DNA of 64,000 nt from Verrucomicrobiia bacterium (GCA_030432235.1 JAUIHT010000003.1:434001-498000), one strand, 5' to 3'; counted from the first letter of the stretch, positions 48,534 to 57,994 are shown. Numbers and translations are program-made. Notes: a model not told the origin generated them from the sequence alone.

Positions 48534-49889
48534 TCAGACCAGCATCAGGGCGGGGGTTTCCAGCACGGTTTTGAGAGCCATGAGGAATTCCGCACCGGTG
48601 GCTCCATCGATCACACGGTGGTCGCCGCTGAGGCCGACCGCCATGCGCTGCCCAACCGCGAGCTGGCCATTGGCATCCACCACAGGCTTGGCGATAGTGG
48701 CTCCAACGGACAGGATGGCGGCGTTGGGCGGCGCGATGATGCCATAGAAACCAGTCACCCCGTACATGCCGAGATTGGTCACGGTAAAGGTGGAGCCGCT
48801 CATCTCCTCGGGCTTCAGCTTCTTGTCGCGGGCCTTTTTGATGAGCTCCTTGGCCTCGGCGGAGAGCTGGCGCAGGCCCTTCAGATGGGCGTCACGGATG
48901 ACCGGCGTAACGAGACCGTCCGGCACCGCTACCCCGAAGGCCAGATGGACGCCACCGTGCTGCTGGATGGAGTCGCCCATCCAAGAGCAATTGACTCCCG
49001 GCACGCGACGCATGGCCTCGGCGGAGGCCTTGAGGATGAAATCGTTGACTGTCAGCTTGATACCGCCCTTTTCCGGGGGTAACTCTGCCAGGTCTTTATT
49101 CAAATCGGCACGGAGCTTCATCAACGCAGCGGCGTCGATTTCCGTTTCCAGATAGAAATGCGGGATCTGCGTCTTCGACTCGGTCAGGGCGCGGGCGATG
49201 GCCTTACGCATATTCGTGACCTTGATCGGGCCTTCCTCGGCAATGGGTGCGCCGGACAAGGATACCGGGGCAGCGGAAGATGCCGCGACGGGCTTGGGCT
49301 TTGGACCTTCCTTGGCCGCCTTTTCCACATCTGCTTTGACGATGCGTCCACCGGGGCCGCTGCCTTCGACGTCGTCCAGATCAACACCCAGCTCCTTCGC
49401 CAGTTTTTTGGCCAACGGGGATACCTTAGCGCGCTCGCCGTCTGACTTCGCGGGCTTTTCCTCTTTGGATGCGGACTCCTGCTTGCGGCCCTGAGGCTCA
49501 GGCTTTGTGTCCTCCTTGGGAGCTTCCTTTTTGCCCTTCTTGGGTTCCTCATCGGCTTCCTCTTCTTCCTTGGAGTCGTCTTCGGAATCTTCCTTGGCTT
49601 CCTTGACCTCATCGGCGGAGGGCGCTTCCACCTCGGGGGCGCTTTCGCCCTTCTCGCCGATGGCGCAAAGCGGGGAGCCGACCGGGGCCTCGCCGCCTTC
49701 CGGGATGTAAACCTTGATCAGGACACCGTCCGCCACCAGGTTTTCCAGCTCCATGGTCGCCTTGTCCGTCTCGACCTCGCAGAGCATGTCGCCGATGGCG
49801 ACCTCGTCGCCTTCTTTCTTGAGCCAGTTGACGATGGTGCCGACCGTCATGGTGTCGGACAGCTTGGGCATTTCGATGGTTTCAGCCAT
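48534..49889 (-). CDS. pdhC: Dihydrolipoamide acetyltransferase, E2 of pyruvate dehydrogenase
   Basis: The 451-residue E2 has a lipoyl domain with the modified Lys43 in VETDKATMEL, and a long flexible linker rich in Glu, Lys, Ser and Pro. A peripheral-subunit-binding domain near 150-190 (KVSPLAKKLAKELGVDLDDV) and the catalytic core follow. The core active-site motif is GDHRVIDGATGAEFL (His near 421). This protein forms the core of the pyruvate dehydrogenase complex that makes acetyl-CoA. It has the same strand and order as pdhB and pdhA. E3 is not in the window. Confidence 0.95.
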   Translation of the reverse strand: MAETIEMPKLSDTMTVGTIVNWLKKEGDEVAIGDMLCEVETDKATMELENLVADGVLIKVYIPEGGEAPVGSPLCAIGEKGESAPEVEAPSADEVKEAKEDSEDDSKEEEEADEEPKKGKKEAPKEDTKPEPQGRKQESASKEEKPAKSDGERAKVSPLAKKLAKELGVDLDDVEGSGPGGRIVKADVEKAAKEGPKPKPVAASSAAPVSLSGAPIAEEGPIKVTNMRKAIARALTESKTQIPHFYLETEIDAAALMKLRADLNKDLAELPPEKGGIKLTVNDFILKASAEAMRRVPGVNCSWMGDSIQQHGGVHLAFGVAVPDGLVTPVIRDAHLKGLRQLSAEAKELIKKARDKKLKPEEMSGSTFTVTNLGMYGVTGFYGIIAPPNAAILSVGATIAKPVVDANGQLAVGQRMAVGLSGDHRVIDGATGAEFLMALKTVLETPALMLV

Positions 49890-49913
49890 GGTGTATGAAG
49901 TATGTAAGTATTA

Positions 49914-50007
49914 AAGTATTTCAGGTATTCAGAATGTAAAGAGACAGGAATTGGCAATCAGGCATTCGTTTATGGTGGATTCTGAATACTCGAACTCCTG
50001 AATACTT
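49914..50007. repeat. Inverted repeat between pdhB and pdhC
   Basis: AAGTATTtCAGG, then tATTCAGAAT (49914-49935), faces its near-inverse (ATTCTGAATACTCG, then AACTCCTGAATACTT, 49979-50007). The spacer between the two pdh genes is 121 bp, so a transcript would fold here. This may tune the relative amounts of E1 and E2. Confidence 0.55.
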
Positions 50008-50010
50008 TTC

Positions 50011-50985
50011 TTAGCAGATTTCGAGGGCCTTTTTGACGACGCGGCGGGCGTCGGGTATCTGAATTTTCTCCAGCGGCATGGAGTAAATCTGAGGCGCATC
50101 GATGCTGGAGACACGCTTGATAGGGGCGTCGAGGTGGTCGAAAGCTTCTTCCTGGATGATGTGGCTGATCTGCGCGTCGACGCCACAGAAGGGCTTGTTT
50201 TCCTCGACCAGGACGACGCGGTTGGTCTTTTTCACCGTGGCCAGAATCGCTTCCACGTCCAGGGGGCGGATGGAGCGCAAGTCGAGCACCTCGGCGTCGA
50301 TGTCGTGCTCGGAGGCCATGATACCGGCAGCCTCCAGCGCGGTGATGGCGGCGCGGCCATGCGCGATGAAGCTGATGTCCTTGCCTTCCTTGAGGATGTT
50401 GGCCTTACCCATCGGGATGATGTACTCATCCTCGGGCACTTCCCACTCCTGCCCGTAGAGCAGGGTGTTTTCCATGACGAAGACCGGGTCGTTGTCGCGA
50501 ATGGCGGTCTTCATCAGGCCCTTGGCGTCGTAGGCGTTGGAGGGGCAAACCACCTTGATGCCAGGGTGATTCGCGCAAAGGTTTTCCGGCGTGTGCGAGT
50601 GCGTCGCGCCGACGTTCGTACCGCCGTTGGCCGGGCCGCGCACGGTGATGGGCACGTTCATGAGGCCACCGCTCATATAGCGGCAGAAGCTGCCATTGTT
50701 GAGGAGCTGGTCGAAGGCCACGTAACAGAAGCTCCAGAACATGAACTCCATGACAGGACGCAGACCCAGCATGGACGCGCCGATGCCGAGCCCGACGAAA
50801 CCGGCCTCGCTGATGGGCGCGTCGACGAGACGCTTGTCGCCGTATTTCTGCCAGAGGCCTTCGGTGACCTTATAAGCGCCGTTGTACTGGGCGACTTCCT
50901 CGCCCATGACGAAGACGTTTTCGTCCCGCTCGATTTCCTCGGCGAGGGCTTCCTTGATTGCCTGACGGTAAGTGATTTTGCGCAT
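50011..50985 (-). CDS. pdhB: Pyruvate dehydrogenase E1 beta subunit
   Basis: The 324-residue protein is the TPP-dependent E1 beta subunit. Visible are ITYRQAIKEALAEEIERDEN (start region), EEVAQYNGAYKVTEGLWQKY, GLGIGASMLGLRPVMEFMFW and GATHSHTPENLCANHPGIKV. With pdhA it forms the alpha2-beta2 E1 that decarboxylates pyruvate. It starts 12 bp after the pdhA stop. Length and motifs are standard. A branched-chain 2-oxoacid complex is an alternative, but the partners look PDH-like. Confidence 0.94.
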   Translation of the reverse strand: MRKITYRQAIKEALAEEIERDENVFVMGEEVAQYNGAYKVTEGLWQKYGDKRLVDAPISEAGFVGLGIGASMLGLRPVMEFMFWSFCYVAFDQLLNNGSFCRYMSGGLMNVPITVRGPANGGTNVGATHSHTPENLCANHPGIKVVCPSNAYDAKGLMKTAIRDNDPVFVMENTLLYGQEWEVPEDEYIIPMGKANILKEGKDISFIAHGRAAITALEAAGIMASEHDIDAEVLDLRSIRPLDVEAILATVKKTNRVVLVEENKPFCGVDAQISHIIQEEAFDHLDAPIKRVSSIDAPQIYSMPLEKIQIPDARRVVKKALEIC

Positions 50986-50997
50986 GGCTTGGTAAAG

Positions 50998-52152
50998 TTA
51001 TTTCTTTTTGAGCAGGCCACCGTCCTCGAAGATGATGCGGCCCTGGTTGAGAGCGTCGATGTCGGCATCCTTGCCCTTGTTGTCGACGCTCCAGTAGCTG
51101 TCCTCGAGGATGGCCTCGGGGTTCGGGAAAGGGCTCTTGTCGGCGAACTGCGCGGCGGCATCGGCCTCGGCGCGGGCGGTCTTTTCGATTTCCTTCGCCT
51201 GCTCGTCCTTCAGGAGACCCTCAGCCTTGAGAATATTGCCGAAGAGCGCGATGGGGTCGCGGTTGGTCTTGTAGTCCTGGATTTCCTTCTTCTCGCGATA
51301 CTTCTCGGCGTTGGCATCCGCCACGGAGTGCCCGCGATAACGGTAGGTGAACATCTCCAGAACGGTCGGCCGGCTGTCAGTATGGGCGCGTTTGATGGCC
51401 TCAGCGGTCTTCTCGCGCACGTGGTAAAGGTTGTTGCCGTTGACCACTCCCCAGTCCATGTCGTAGGCCTCGCCACGCTTGGCCAAGCAATCGTCATAGG
51501 CACTGGAACGGGCTTGGCTGGTGCCCATGGAGTACTTGTTGTTCTCGATGACGAAGATGATCGGCAACTGCCAAAGTCCGGCGAGATTGAAAGCCTCGTG
51601 GACCGCGCCCTGGTTGACCGCGCCGTCGCCCATGAAGGCCAGCGCGCAGCCTTTTTTGCCCTGATACTTGAGGGCGAAGGCCAAACCGGTGCCCAGCGGC
51701 ACCTGACCACCAACGATGCCGTGGCCACCCCAGTAGTTCTTGTCCGGGGCGAAAAAGTGCATGGAGCCGCCCTTGCCCTTGGAGCAACCGGTGGCCTTGC
51801 CAAACATTTCCGCCATGCACTCGTTCATGGTCATGCCGACGGCGAGCGCGTGGCCGTGATCGCGGTAGGCGGTGATGATGTGGTCGTCCGGCCCCATCAG
51901 GCTGACACAGCCGACGGCCACCGCCTCCTGACCCTCGTAGAGGTGGAGGAAGCCACCGATCTTACCCTGCTGATAGGCGCGCAGGCTGCGGGCCTCGAAG
52001 GCGCGGATGCGCACCATTTCGGTGTAGAGCCGCAGTTTGTCCTCCGGTGAGAGGGCTGCGTTGATCTCGGTTTTGGCCAGCTCCTCGGCGGAGGGCTCTT
52101 GCTCCTGCCCCGGATAGAGCAGGTTTTCGGTGCCGGTGTCGGTATCGCTCAC
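50998..52152 (-). CDS. pdhA: Pyruvate dehydrogenase E1 alpha subunit
   Basis: The 384-residue subunit has the TPP motif GDGAVNQGAVHEAFNLAGLW, plus GGSMHFFAPDKNYWGGHGIV and RYRGHSVADANAEKYREKKE, where the phosphorylation-loop Ser lies in eukaryotic relatives. The likely start is GTG at 52152, because the next Met is far inside the domain; there is no strong ribosome-binding site. It is the first gene of pdhA-pdhB-pdhC. Its leader contains a TAGTGCTTGGTGCTTGG-like simple repeat (about 52167-52192). Confidence 0.94.
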   Translation of the reverse strand: MSDTDTGTENLLYPGQEQEPSAEELAKTEINAALSPEDKLRLYTEMVRIRAFEARSLRAYQQGKIGGFLHLYEGQEAVAVGCVSLMGPDDHIITAYRDHGHALAVGMTMNECMAEMFGKATGCSKGKGGSMHFFAPDKNYWGGHGIVGGQVPLGTGLAFALKYQGKKGCALAFMGDGAVNQGAVHEAFNLAGLWQLPIIFVIENNKYSMGTSQARSSAYDDCLAKRGEAYDMDWGVVNGNNLYHVREKTAEAIKRAHTDSRPTVLEMFTYRYRGHSVADANAEKYREKKEIQDYKTNRDPIALFGNILKAEGLLKDEQAKEIEKTARAEADAAAQFADKSPFPNPEAILEDSYWSVDNKGKDADIDALNQGRIIFEDGGLLKKK

Positions 52153-52249
52153 GGTAAACTAGTGTTTTAGTGCGTAGTGCTTGGTGCTTGGTCGCAAAGA
52201 AAAAGAAATGGCGGTGCAGCAAGGACTGCGCCGTGGAAGGGTCACGGTG

Positions 52250-52753
52250 CTACATGCCGAAGGATTCTTCAACCACAATTTCCATATCGCGGCTCTGCTG
52301 GCAGTCCACGCTGATAGCCACGAAGCCGCTCTTGAAGCGGTCGTAGTTGGGCCAAATCATGGTGCGGTCCGTCTCGGGCAGCTTGATCCCGTCCACTTCC
52401 TCGCGGGTGTAAAACTGGAATCGGCCCTCGTCGATGGTCACCGGAAGCGCTTCCAGGGGCTTTTTGCACTCGAAGCAGAACATCAGCCAGTGCGTCTCCC
52501 CCTCGTAGTGCTTTTCGGAGATCATCGACCACAGGTGAAGGTCCTCACGGGTGATTTCCAAGCCGGCCTCCTCCCCCACCTCGCGCACGGCGCACTCGAA
52601 GGGGCTCTCGCCGTGGGCCATCTCCAGCTTGCCCCCGATGGGGCTCCAACAGCCCTGGTTCGGCGCCTTGCGCCGCTCGATCATCAACAGGCGCCCGGCG
52701 GCGTCCTTCACGAAGACGAGCACGGAGATTTTGAAGGGAAGTTCCATGAACAT
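52250..52753 (-). CDS. Nudix hydrolase
   Basis: This 167-residue protein carries the complete Nudix box GKLEMAHGESPFECAVREVG, then EEAGL (pattern G-x5-E-x7-REVxEExGL). It would hydrolyse a nucleoside diphosphate linked to another moiety. A further part is SEKHYEGETHWLMFCFECKK. An ATG at 52747 is an alternative start. The gene sits between pdhA and the GH94 gene with no evidence of a common role. The substrate is unknown. Confidence 0.85.
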   Translation of the reverse strand: MFMELPFKISVLVFVKDAAGRLLMIERRKAPNQGCWSPIGGKLEMAHGESPFECAVREVGEEAGLEITREDLHLWSMISEKHYEGETHWLMFCFECKKPLEALPVTIDEGRFQFYTREEVDGIKLPETDRTMIWPNYDRFKSGFVAISVDCQQSRDMEIVVEESFGM

Positions 52754-52797
52754 CCCATCAAAGGTAGGGCGCAGCCTACAGGCAAGCCGCAACCTGC

Positions 52798-55044
52798 TCA
52801 GTCACTGTAGGGCTGGCCGTTGACCGTTATCGCGTAGCCGTCGCCTGCGCGGGTGATTTCGATGGCGTAGGACTCGCCGCGCCAGACGCGGTTGACCTTC
52901 ACCTGGTCCCAGCCGGTGGGCAAGGCGGGCTTGATAGCCAGCTTATCGTAATCCGGCTGGATGCCGCAGAAGTACTCCAGGACGGCGCGGAACATCCACC
53001 CGGCGCTCCCAGTGACCCACCCGCTGATGGAAGACCCGGCGCGTCCGTTGGCCGGCCCGAGGTACTGGTTGGTGAAGGCGTAGGGCTCGCAGCCGGAGAC
53101 GCTGGAGGGGTGCGCCTCGCTGTCGGGCATGACCTTGTACCAGCTCTCCAGCCCCTTGTCGATGCGCCCTGCCATGATGTCGGCGACGATCTTGAAGGCG
53201 GTGCCGTGGCAGTACGGGGTGCCGTTCTCGTACATGCCGGGCAGCAGCATGGTGACGCGCCCGACGTTCTCGTCCTTGGCCGTATAGTGCGGCCAGAGCG
53301 TCAGCGAGCCGTGGGGGTTGTCGAGGTACTTGTCGACCGCCGCCCAGCACTTCTCCAAACGCTCACCCGTGGCCAGACCGGTGAGCGAGGCCCAGGTCTG
53401 CGTGTTGAGGTAAATCCGGCCCTCCTCGTTCACCTTCGACCCGACGGGGTTACCGAAGTCGCTCCAGCCAGCAAGGTACCAGTCGCCATCCCAGCCGTGC
53501 TCCTCGATGGGGCCACGAATCTTCTCGGCGCGCTCGCGCATCTCGGCCTCCAGCGCGGAGTCTTTCAAAAAGTCGCGGGCCATCTCGGCCACGACGTTGC
53601 AACTGTGGAAAAGCGCCATGGAGGTCCAGACGCTCTCGCCCTTGCCGCCGCGCCCCATCCAGTTGAGCGAGTCGTTCCAGTCGCCCTCGTGCGCCAGGAC
53701 GAGCCCGTGCGCGCCGGTGTCCCCGCTGAGGTGGCGGATGCCTTGCAACATGTGCTCCAGGACCGTGGCCTCGCCCGCGTCGAGGTAAGGCACGACGTCG
53801 TCGAGGATGGCACGGTCGCCGATTTCTTTTAAATAGGCGGCGACGGTCGGCGCGATCCAAGCCGGGCCGTCGGAGTAATGGTGCGGCTGCAAGGGCAGCC
53901 AGCCGCGCACGCCGTGGCCGTCCCGGTGCTGATGGGCGAGGGTCTCCTTGATCTTGGCCTTGGCCAGCGGCGCGTTGAAAGGCAGGATGCCCCAGGCGTC
54001 CTGCAGGGTGTCGCGGAAGCCCCGCGCGCCGTCGCGCCCGAACTCCACGCAGAGCTGCACTTGCTGCTTGGCCCAGATGTTGGTCAGGCGGTTGATTTTT
54101 TCGCAGGGCGTTTCCACCCAAACCTTGTCCAGCATGGCCTGCTTTTCCGCGGTTAACGCGGCCCAGTTTTCCTCGCGGTAAGCGGCTGGGAGCACCTTGG
54201 CGATGAGGCGGTGCTTTTCCTCCTCGGTGTCGAAGCTGCCCAGGAGCACGGTGACTTGCTTGGACTCGCCGGGCTGCAACGCCACCTCAATGGTCAGCGC
54301 GCCGGCCAGCTCTTCGCACCAGGACTCTTTGCACGACAGCTCTCCAGAGAGGAGGCTGTGCGGGGCGGAGGGTTGCCCAAAAGGCCCGAGGAAGTCGCGG
54401 CGTCCACCGCACCATTGGCTGACCTCGCCGTCGGTGGCGACGAAGGCGTTGTAGCGTCCATGCGGGCGTTCGTCGGAAGTGTTGTAACTGCTAACCGCGC
54501 CGAGGTCTGCGTCGAAGGCGCTGCGCAAGTACGAGTACGCGCTGCTGAAGGTGGCGTAGCCACCGATGAGCCACTCCACGTAGGGGGCCAGCCAGAGGCT
54601 GCGCGCGCGGTCGCTGTTGTTGGTCAATGTGAACTCCCAGATTTCGACGGGCTCGTCGCGGGCCAGGGAGACGCGGCTGTCGCTGACGATGCCGGCGTGC
54701 TCGGTGACGAAGCGCGAGTAGCCCAGCCCGACATGCGTGGTCAGCTTCGCACCCTCGGGCTTGATAGGGAAGAGGCCGTTGCTCCAGACCTCGCCGGAGT
54801 CCTTGTCCTTCAGGTAAAAATAGCGCCGCCCGTCGCGGATGAGGCGCACCCGGCCCTGCGGGTGGTTGTACATCAGCGTTTGGTTGTTGAAGACGCCGTC
54901 GCCGCTACCGAACTGGTTCAGCCCCGAAATGAGGGTGTCGTTCCAGAGGAAGTTGACCTGCGCGCGCGGCGGCGCGAAAGGCTCCGTGATGATGTACTCG
55001 AGGTCGTTTTCGGAAAAATGACCGAAGGCGGGCTGGGATTTCAT
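52798..55044 (-). CDS. GH94 glycoside phosphorylase (cellobiose/chitobiose phosphorylase-like)
   Basis: The 748-residue enzyme has the GH94 organisation. The N-terminal beta-sandwich (SQPAFGHFSENDLEYIITEP, GVFNNQTLMYNHPQGRVRLI) is followed by a helical linker and the (alpha/alpha)6 barrel, including FRDTLQDAWGILPFNAPLA. The catalytic acid Asp lies in HEGDWNDSLNWMGRGGKGES. Phosphate-binding-type His/Gly pairs occur near WPHYTAKDENVGRVTMLLP. Substrate could be cellobiose, chitobiose or another beta-disaccharide; the motif reading does not decide. The ATG at 55044 gives the family-typical start; a longer frame upstream is improbable. Confidence 0.9.
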   Translation of the reverse strand: MKSQPAFGHFSENDLEYIITEPFAPPRAQVNFLWNDTLISGLNQFGSGDGVFNNQTLMYNHPQGRVRLIRDGRRYFYLKDKDSGEVWSNGLFPIKPEGAKLTTHVGLGYSRFVTEHAGIVSDSRVSLARDEPVEIWEFTLTNNSDRARSLWLAPYVEWLIGGYATFSSAYSYLRSAFDADLGAVSSYNTSDERPHGRYNAFVATDGEVSQWCGGRRDFLGPFGQPSAPHSLLSGELSCKESWCEELAGALTIEVALQPGESKQVTVLLGSFDTEEEKHRLIAKVLPAAYREENWAALTAEKQAMLDKVWVETPCEKINRLTNIWAKQQVQLCVEFGRDGARGFRDTLQDAWGILPFNAPLAKAKIKETLAHQHRDGHGVRGWLPLQPHHYSDGPAWIAPTVAAYLKEIGDRAILDDVVPYLDAGEATVLEHMLQGIRHLSGDTGAHGLVLAHEGDWNDSLNWMGRGGKGESVWTSMALFHSCNVVAEMARDFLKDSALEAEMRERAEKIRGPIEEHGWDGDWYLAGWSDFGNPVGSKVNEEGRIYLNTQTWASLTGLATGERLEKCWAAVDKYLDNPHGSLTLWPHYTAKDENVGRVTMLLPGMYENGTPYCHGTAFKIVADIMAGRIDKGLESWYKVMPDSEAHPSSVSGCEPYAFTNQYLGPANGRAGSSISGWVTGSAGWMFRAVLEYFCGIQPDYDKLAIKPALPTGWDQVKVNRVWRGESYAIEITRAGDGYAITVNGQPYSD

Positions 55045-55219
55045 GGGCTTCAGGGGGTTGTGTATAAACCGAAAGGAAAGCGACCTGCCAGTGCGCTGGC
55101 AGCACCCGGTATGTTGCAGAACCCCGATTATTACCCGCAAGCCAAATGCCGCTGCCAGTCGGGAGATGACACGCCCTCCATCGGCTTTCGACCCACGAGA
55201 ACAAGCGGTCTGCATCCAT

Positions 55220-55492
55220 TACCGGACCATCCGTCACCCTATACCAACGATTCGTCCAGGCAAACACATCATCGGGATGGCGATCCGGAAGTTTCGGAAC
55301 GTTATCCGAACATTCGGTATAGCGACACGGATATTTCGGATGCCTGTACGGACATTCCGGATAATCACCCGCATCTTCTGGAGAACCATCCGGAAAGTCC
55401 GGATAAGCGTCCGAACGATTCGGATAACGCTCCCAATGACTCGGATGCTTATTCCAAGGCTCCGTTGTACCCTCCCAGCCGTTCGTTAAGCT
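55220..55492. repeat. Degenerate 21-bp tandem repeat, about 13 units
   Basis: From 55283 to 55492 ten consecutive 21-bp units can be laid out without gaps (55283-55303, 55304-55324, 55325-55345 and so on); three weaker units precede them to 55220. Each has a core TCCGGA near its start and TTCGGATA near its middle, so the core is partly palindromic. Units differ by several bases. The period keeps more than one frame open, but I see no ribosome-binding site or family that supports a protein. Confidence 0.8.
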
Positions 55493-55602
55493 TAACGCAT
55501 CATCGAGGAAAGGGAACAGACGGTTCGTTGCATGGAACAAATCGCTCGTGCCATGGCCGGAATGAATCGTTCCACTTCCCAAATCATGAGTCCCACTATG
55601 CC

Positions 55603-55705
55603 AAGCCGGAGGCTTGTAAAGAAATTAGCCAGGGGTTAAGCGAGGAACGAGTGACACCCCTGGTATCATGATACAATAAATTTGCATCCCGGAGGGATGC
55701 CAGCA
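55603..55705 (+). repeat. Left inverted arm of the RAYT unit
   Basis: Outer part (55603-55663) begins AAGCCGGAGGCTTGTAAAGA and ends at CACCCCTGG; inner part (55684-55705) is GCATCCCGGAGGGATGCCAG. They are separated by 20 bases. The right arm (56169-56270) repeats this in reverse with the same 20-base gap; 57 of about 60 bases of the outer part match by my count. Internal hairpins are AAGCC-gga-GGCTT and GCATCCC-gga-GGGATGC. Confidence 0.85.
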
Positions 55706-55718
55706 CCCTCGTTGTAAC

Positions 55719-56165
55719 ATGCCCTCCACCTACCTGAGTCTGCATTACCACATCGTGTTCTCGACGAAAAACCGGGAGGCCATCATCGCACCGCCATGGG
55801 CTCCACGTTTGCACGAATACCTCGGAGGAATCATACGCGGTATGGATGCATTGCCGGAGGCTATTGGCGGTGTCGCGGACCATGTTCATTTGCTGGTGGG
55901 GCTAAAATCGACGCATTGTTTGGCGGATTTTATGCGCGATTTGAAAAAAGCATCTTCGCTGTGGGTACGTGATGAAATGAAGGTGTCGGATTTTGCATGG
56001 CAGGCAGGTTATGCGGCGTTCACCGTGAGCGCCACCGCACGCGAGAGCGTAAGGCAGTATATCGCGAATCAGGAGGAACACCACCGAACGCAAACGTTCC
56101 GGGAAGAGTTGATCGCGTTTTTAGAGCGCGCCGGAGTCGAGTATGACCCCAAATATTTGGATTAG
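55719..56165 (+). mobile_element. REP-associated tyrosine transposase (RAYT, IS200-like Y1)
   Basis: This 148-residue HUH-type enzyme has the HVH metal motif at residues 55-57 (GVADHVHLLVG) and the candidate catalytic Tyr114 in VRQYIANQ. The rest follows the RAYT pattern (STYLSLHYHIVFSTKNRE, DFAWQAGYAAFTVSA). Such proteins cut and join single-stranded REP palindromes. It is bracketed by about 100-bp inverted arms rich in palindromes, and lies next to a 21-bp tandem array and 36 bp from glnS. This is probably a stable domesticated unit and not a typical mobile IS. Confidence 0.88.
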
Positions 56166-56168
56166 AGG

Positions 56169-56270
56169 TCTGGCATCCCTCCGGGATGCACGGGGGGGTG
56201 TTTCGATGTCCAGGGGTGTCGCTCGTTCCTCGCTCAACCTCTGGCTAATTTCTTTACAAGCCTCCGGCTT
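56169..56270 (-). repeat. Right inverted arm of the RAYT unit
   Basis: On the minus strand this reads AAGCCGGAGGCTTGTAAAGA through to GCATCCCGGAGGGATGCCAG, the near-inverse of the left arm (55603-55705), with the same internal 20-base gap (56191-56210). glnS ends 52 bp after it. Confidence 0.85.
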
Positions 56271-56321
56271 AGCTGGATGGAGACCATCGGGTCTCACAAA
56301 AACCGTTCGTTCGCAATTCTC

Positions 56322-57986
56322 CTACTCCCCCTGCTTTGCCCAACTATCCCTTAGCGCCACCGTTCTATTAAAGACGGCTTTCTCGCCGGGTTTATGTTCG
56401 ACGCGGTCGGCGACGAAGTAGCCGATGCGCTCGAACTGGAAGCGGTCCTCGGGGGAAGCGGCGGCGAGGGCGGGCTCGACCAGGGCGGTGACGGTTTGCA
56501 GGGAGTCCGGGTTGAGGAAGTCCAGGAACGACTTTTCCTTGTCGGCGTCGGGACGCTCTTCGGTGAAGAGGCGGTCGTAAAGGCGTACCTCGGCTTCCAC
56601 GGCGTGGTCGGCGCTGACCCAGTGGATGACGCCTTTCACCTTCCGATCCTCGGGATTCTTGTCCAGCGTGTCGAAGTCGGCGATGCAGAGTACGCGGGTG
56701 ACGTTGCCGTCGGCGTCCTTTTCGACCGACTCGGCCTTGACGATGTAGCCGTAGCGCAGGCGGACCTCGCCGCCGAGCTTGAGCCGAAAGAACTTGCGGT
56801 TGGCCTCCTCGCGGAAGTCATCCTTTTCGATGAAAAGCCTCCCGGTAAAAGGCACCTTGCGCGTGCCGGCGGACTCGTCCTCGGGATTGTTGACGGCGTC
56901 GACTTCGAGCACCTTGCCCTCGGGCCAGTTGGTGATGACGACCTCCAGCGGGTCGAGCACGGCCATGCGGCGCTGCGCAGACTTGTTTAATTCCGTGCGG
57001 ATGTGGTGCTCCAGCAGGGCGATGTCGGTCAGGGCGTTGTACTTGGTCACGCCGACCTCCGCGACGAGGGCGCGCAGGGCCTCGGGCGGGATGCCGCGGC
57101 GGCGGGCGGCGCGGATGGTGGGCATGCGCGGGTCGTCCCAGCCGGCCACGTGGCCCTCCTTGACGAGCTGGAGCAGCTTGCGCTTGCTCATGACCGTGTA
57201 GGTGAAGTTCAGGCGCGAGAACTCGGTCTGTTTCGACGGAAAGATGTCGAGGTTCTCGATAAACCAATCGTAGAGCGGCCGGTGCGCTTCAAACTCCAGC
57301 GTGCAGAGCGAGTGCGTGACCTCCTCGATGGAGTCACTCTGGCCGTGGGTGAAGTCGTAGCTCGGGTAGATGCACCAGGTGTTGCCGGTGCGGTGGTGCT
57401 CGGCGTGCTTGATGCGGTAGAGCACGGGGTCGCGCATGTTCAAATTCGGGTGCGCCATGTCGATCTTGGCGCGCAGGGTGCGCTCGCCATCGGTGAACTC
57501 GCCCGCCTTCATGCGGCGGAACAGCTCGAGGTTTTCCTCCACGGAGCGGTCGCGGAAGGGGCTGTTTTTGCCCGGCTCCTCAAAAGACCCGCGGTACTCG
57601 CGCATCTGCTCGCCGTCGAGATCGCAGACGAAGGCCTTGCCGTCGCGAATCAGCTTTTCGGCGAATTCGTAGAGCGTCGGAAAGTAGTCGCTGGCGTAGC
57701 ATTCTTTCGCCCACTGAAAGCCCAGCCACTCAATGTCCTCCTTGATGGAGTCGACGTACTCGGTCTCCTCCTTCTCCGGGTTGGTGTCGTCAAAGCGCAG
57801 GTTGCACAGGCCGCCGAACTCCTCCGCGATACCGAAGCTCAGGCAGATGGCCTTGGAGTGGCCCAGGTGCAGGTAACCGTTGGGCTCCGGCGGGAAACGC
57901 GTTTGCACCCGCCCATCATGTTTGCCGGCAGCGACATCGTCGGCCACCATTTGACGAATGAAGTCCAGTGGTTTCTCTTCGGGCAT
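56322..57986 (-). CDS. glnS: Glutaminyl-tRNA synthetase
   Basis: This 554-residue class I synthetase attaches glutamine directly to tRNA-Gln. HIGH-type motif is [21 protein letters not shown]-type motif is [12 protein letters not shown], and [13 protein letters not shown] precedes it. A C-terminal beta-barrel region is present to the end. GlnRS is not universal in bacteria; many lineages instead use GatCAB amidation. Start ATG at 57986 ([12 protein letters not shown]) is used because the sequence further upstream is a repeat. The gene ends next to the RAYT right arm. Confidence 0.96.
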   Translation of the reverse strand: MPEEKPLDFIRQMVADDVAAGKHDGRVQTRFPPEPNGYLHLGHSKAICLSFGIAEEFGGLCNLRFDDTNPEKEETEYVDSIKEDIEWLGFQWAKECYASDYFPTLYEFAEKLIRDGKAFVCDLDGEQMREYRGSFEEPGKNSPFRDRSVEENLELFRRMKAGEFTDGERTLRAKIDMAHPNLNMRDPVLYRIKHAEHHRTGNTWCIYPSYDFTHGQSDSIEEVTHSLCTLEFEAHRPLYDWFIENLDIFPSKQTEFSRLNFTYTVMSKRKLLQLVKEGHVAGWDDPRMPTIRAARRRGIPPEALRALVAEVGVTKYNALTDIALLEHHIRTELNKSAQRRMAVLDPLEVVITNWPEGKVLEVDAVNNPEDESAGTRKVPFTGRLFIEKDDFREEANRKFFRLKLGGEVRLRYGYIVKAESVEKDADGNVTRVLCIADFDTLDKNPEDRKVKGVIHWVSADHAVEAEVRLYDRLFTEERPDADKEKSFLDFLNPDSLQTVTALVEPALAAASPEDRFQFERIGYFVADRVEHKPGEKAVFNRTVALRDSWAKQGE

Positions 57987-57994
57987 AAATAGCC

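Noticed and set aside
55220-55492. Possible CRISPR array
   Set aside because: Units are contiguous at 21 bp with no unique spacers, and no cas gene is nearby.
54211-55671. Long plus-strand frame covering the GH94 start and the 21-bp repeats
   Set aside because: Over GH94 it is antisense shadow; over the repeat it stays open because 21 is a multiple of three. No start signal or family supports it.
55719-56165. Active insertion sequence with target-site duplication
   Set aside because: IS200-like/RAYT enzymes do not create duplications and no duplicate flank is visible. The arms look like REP-type structures, so active mobility is not claimed.
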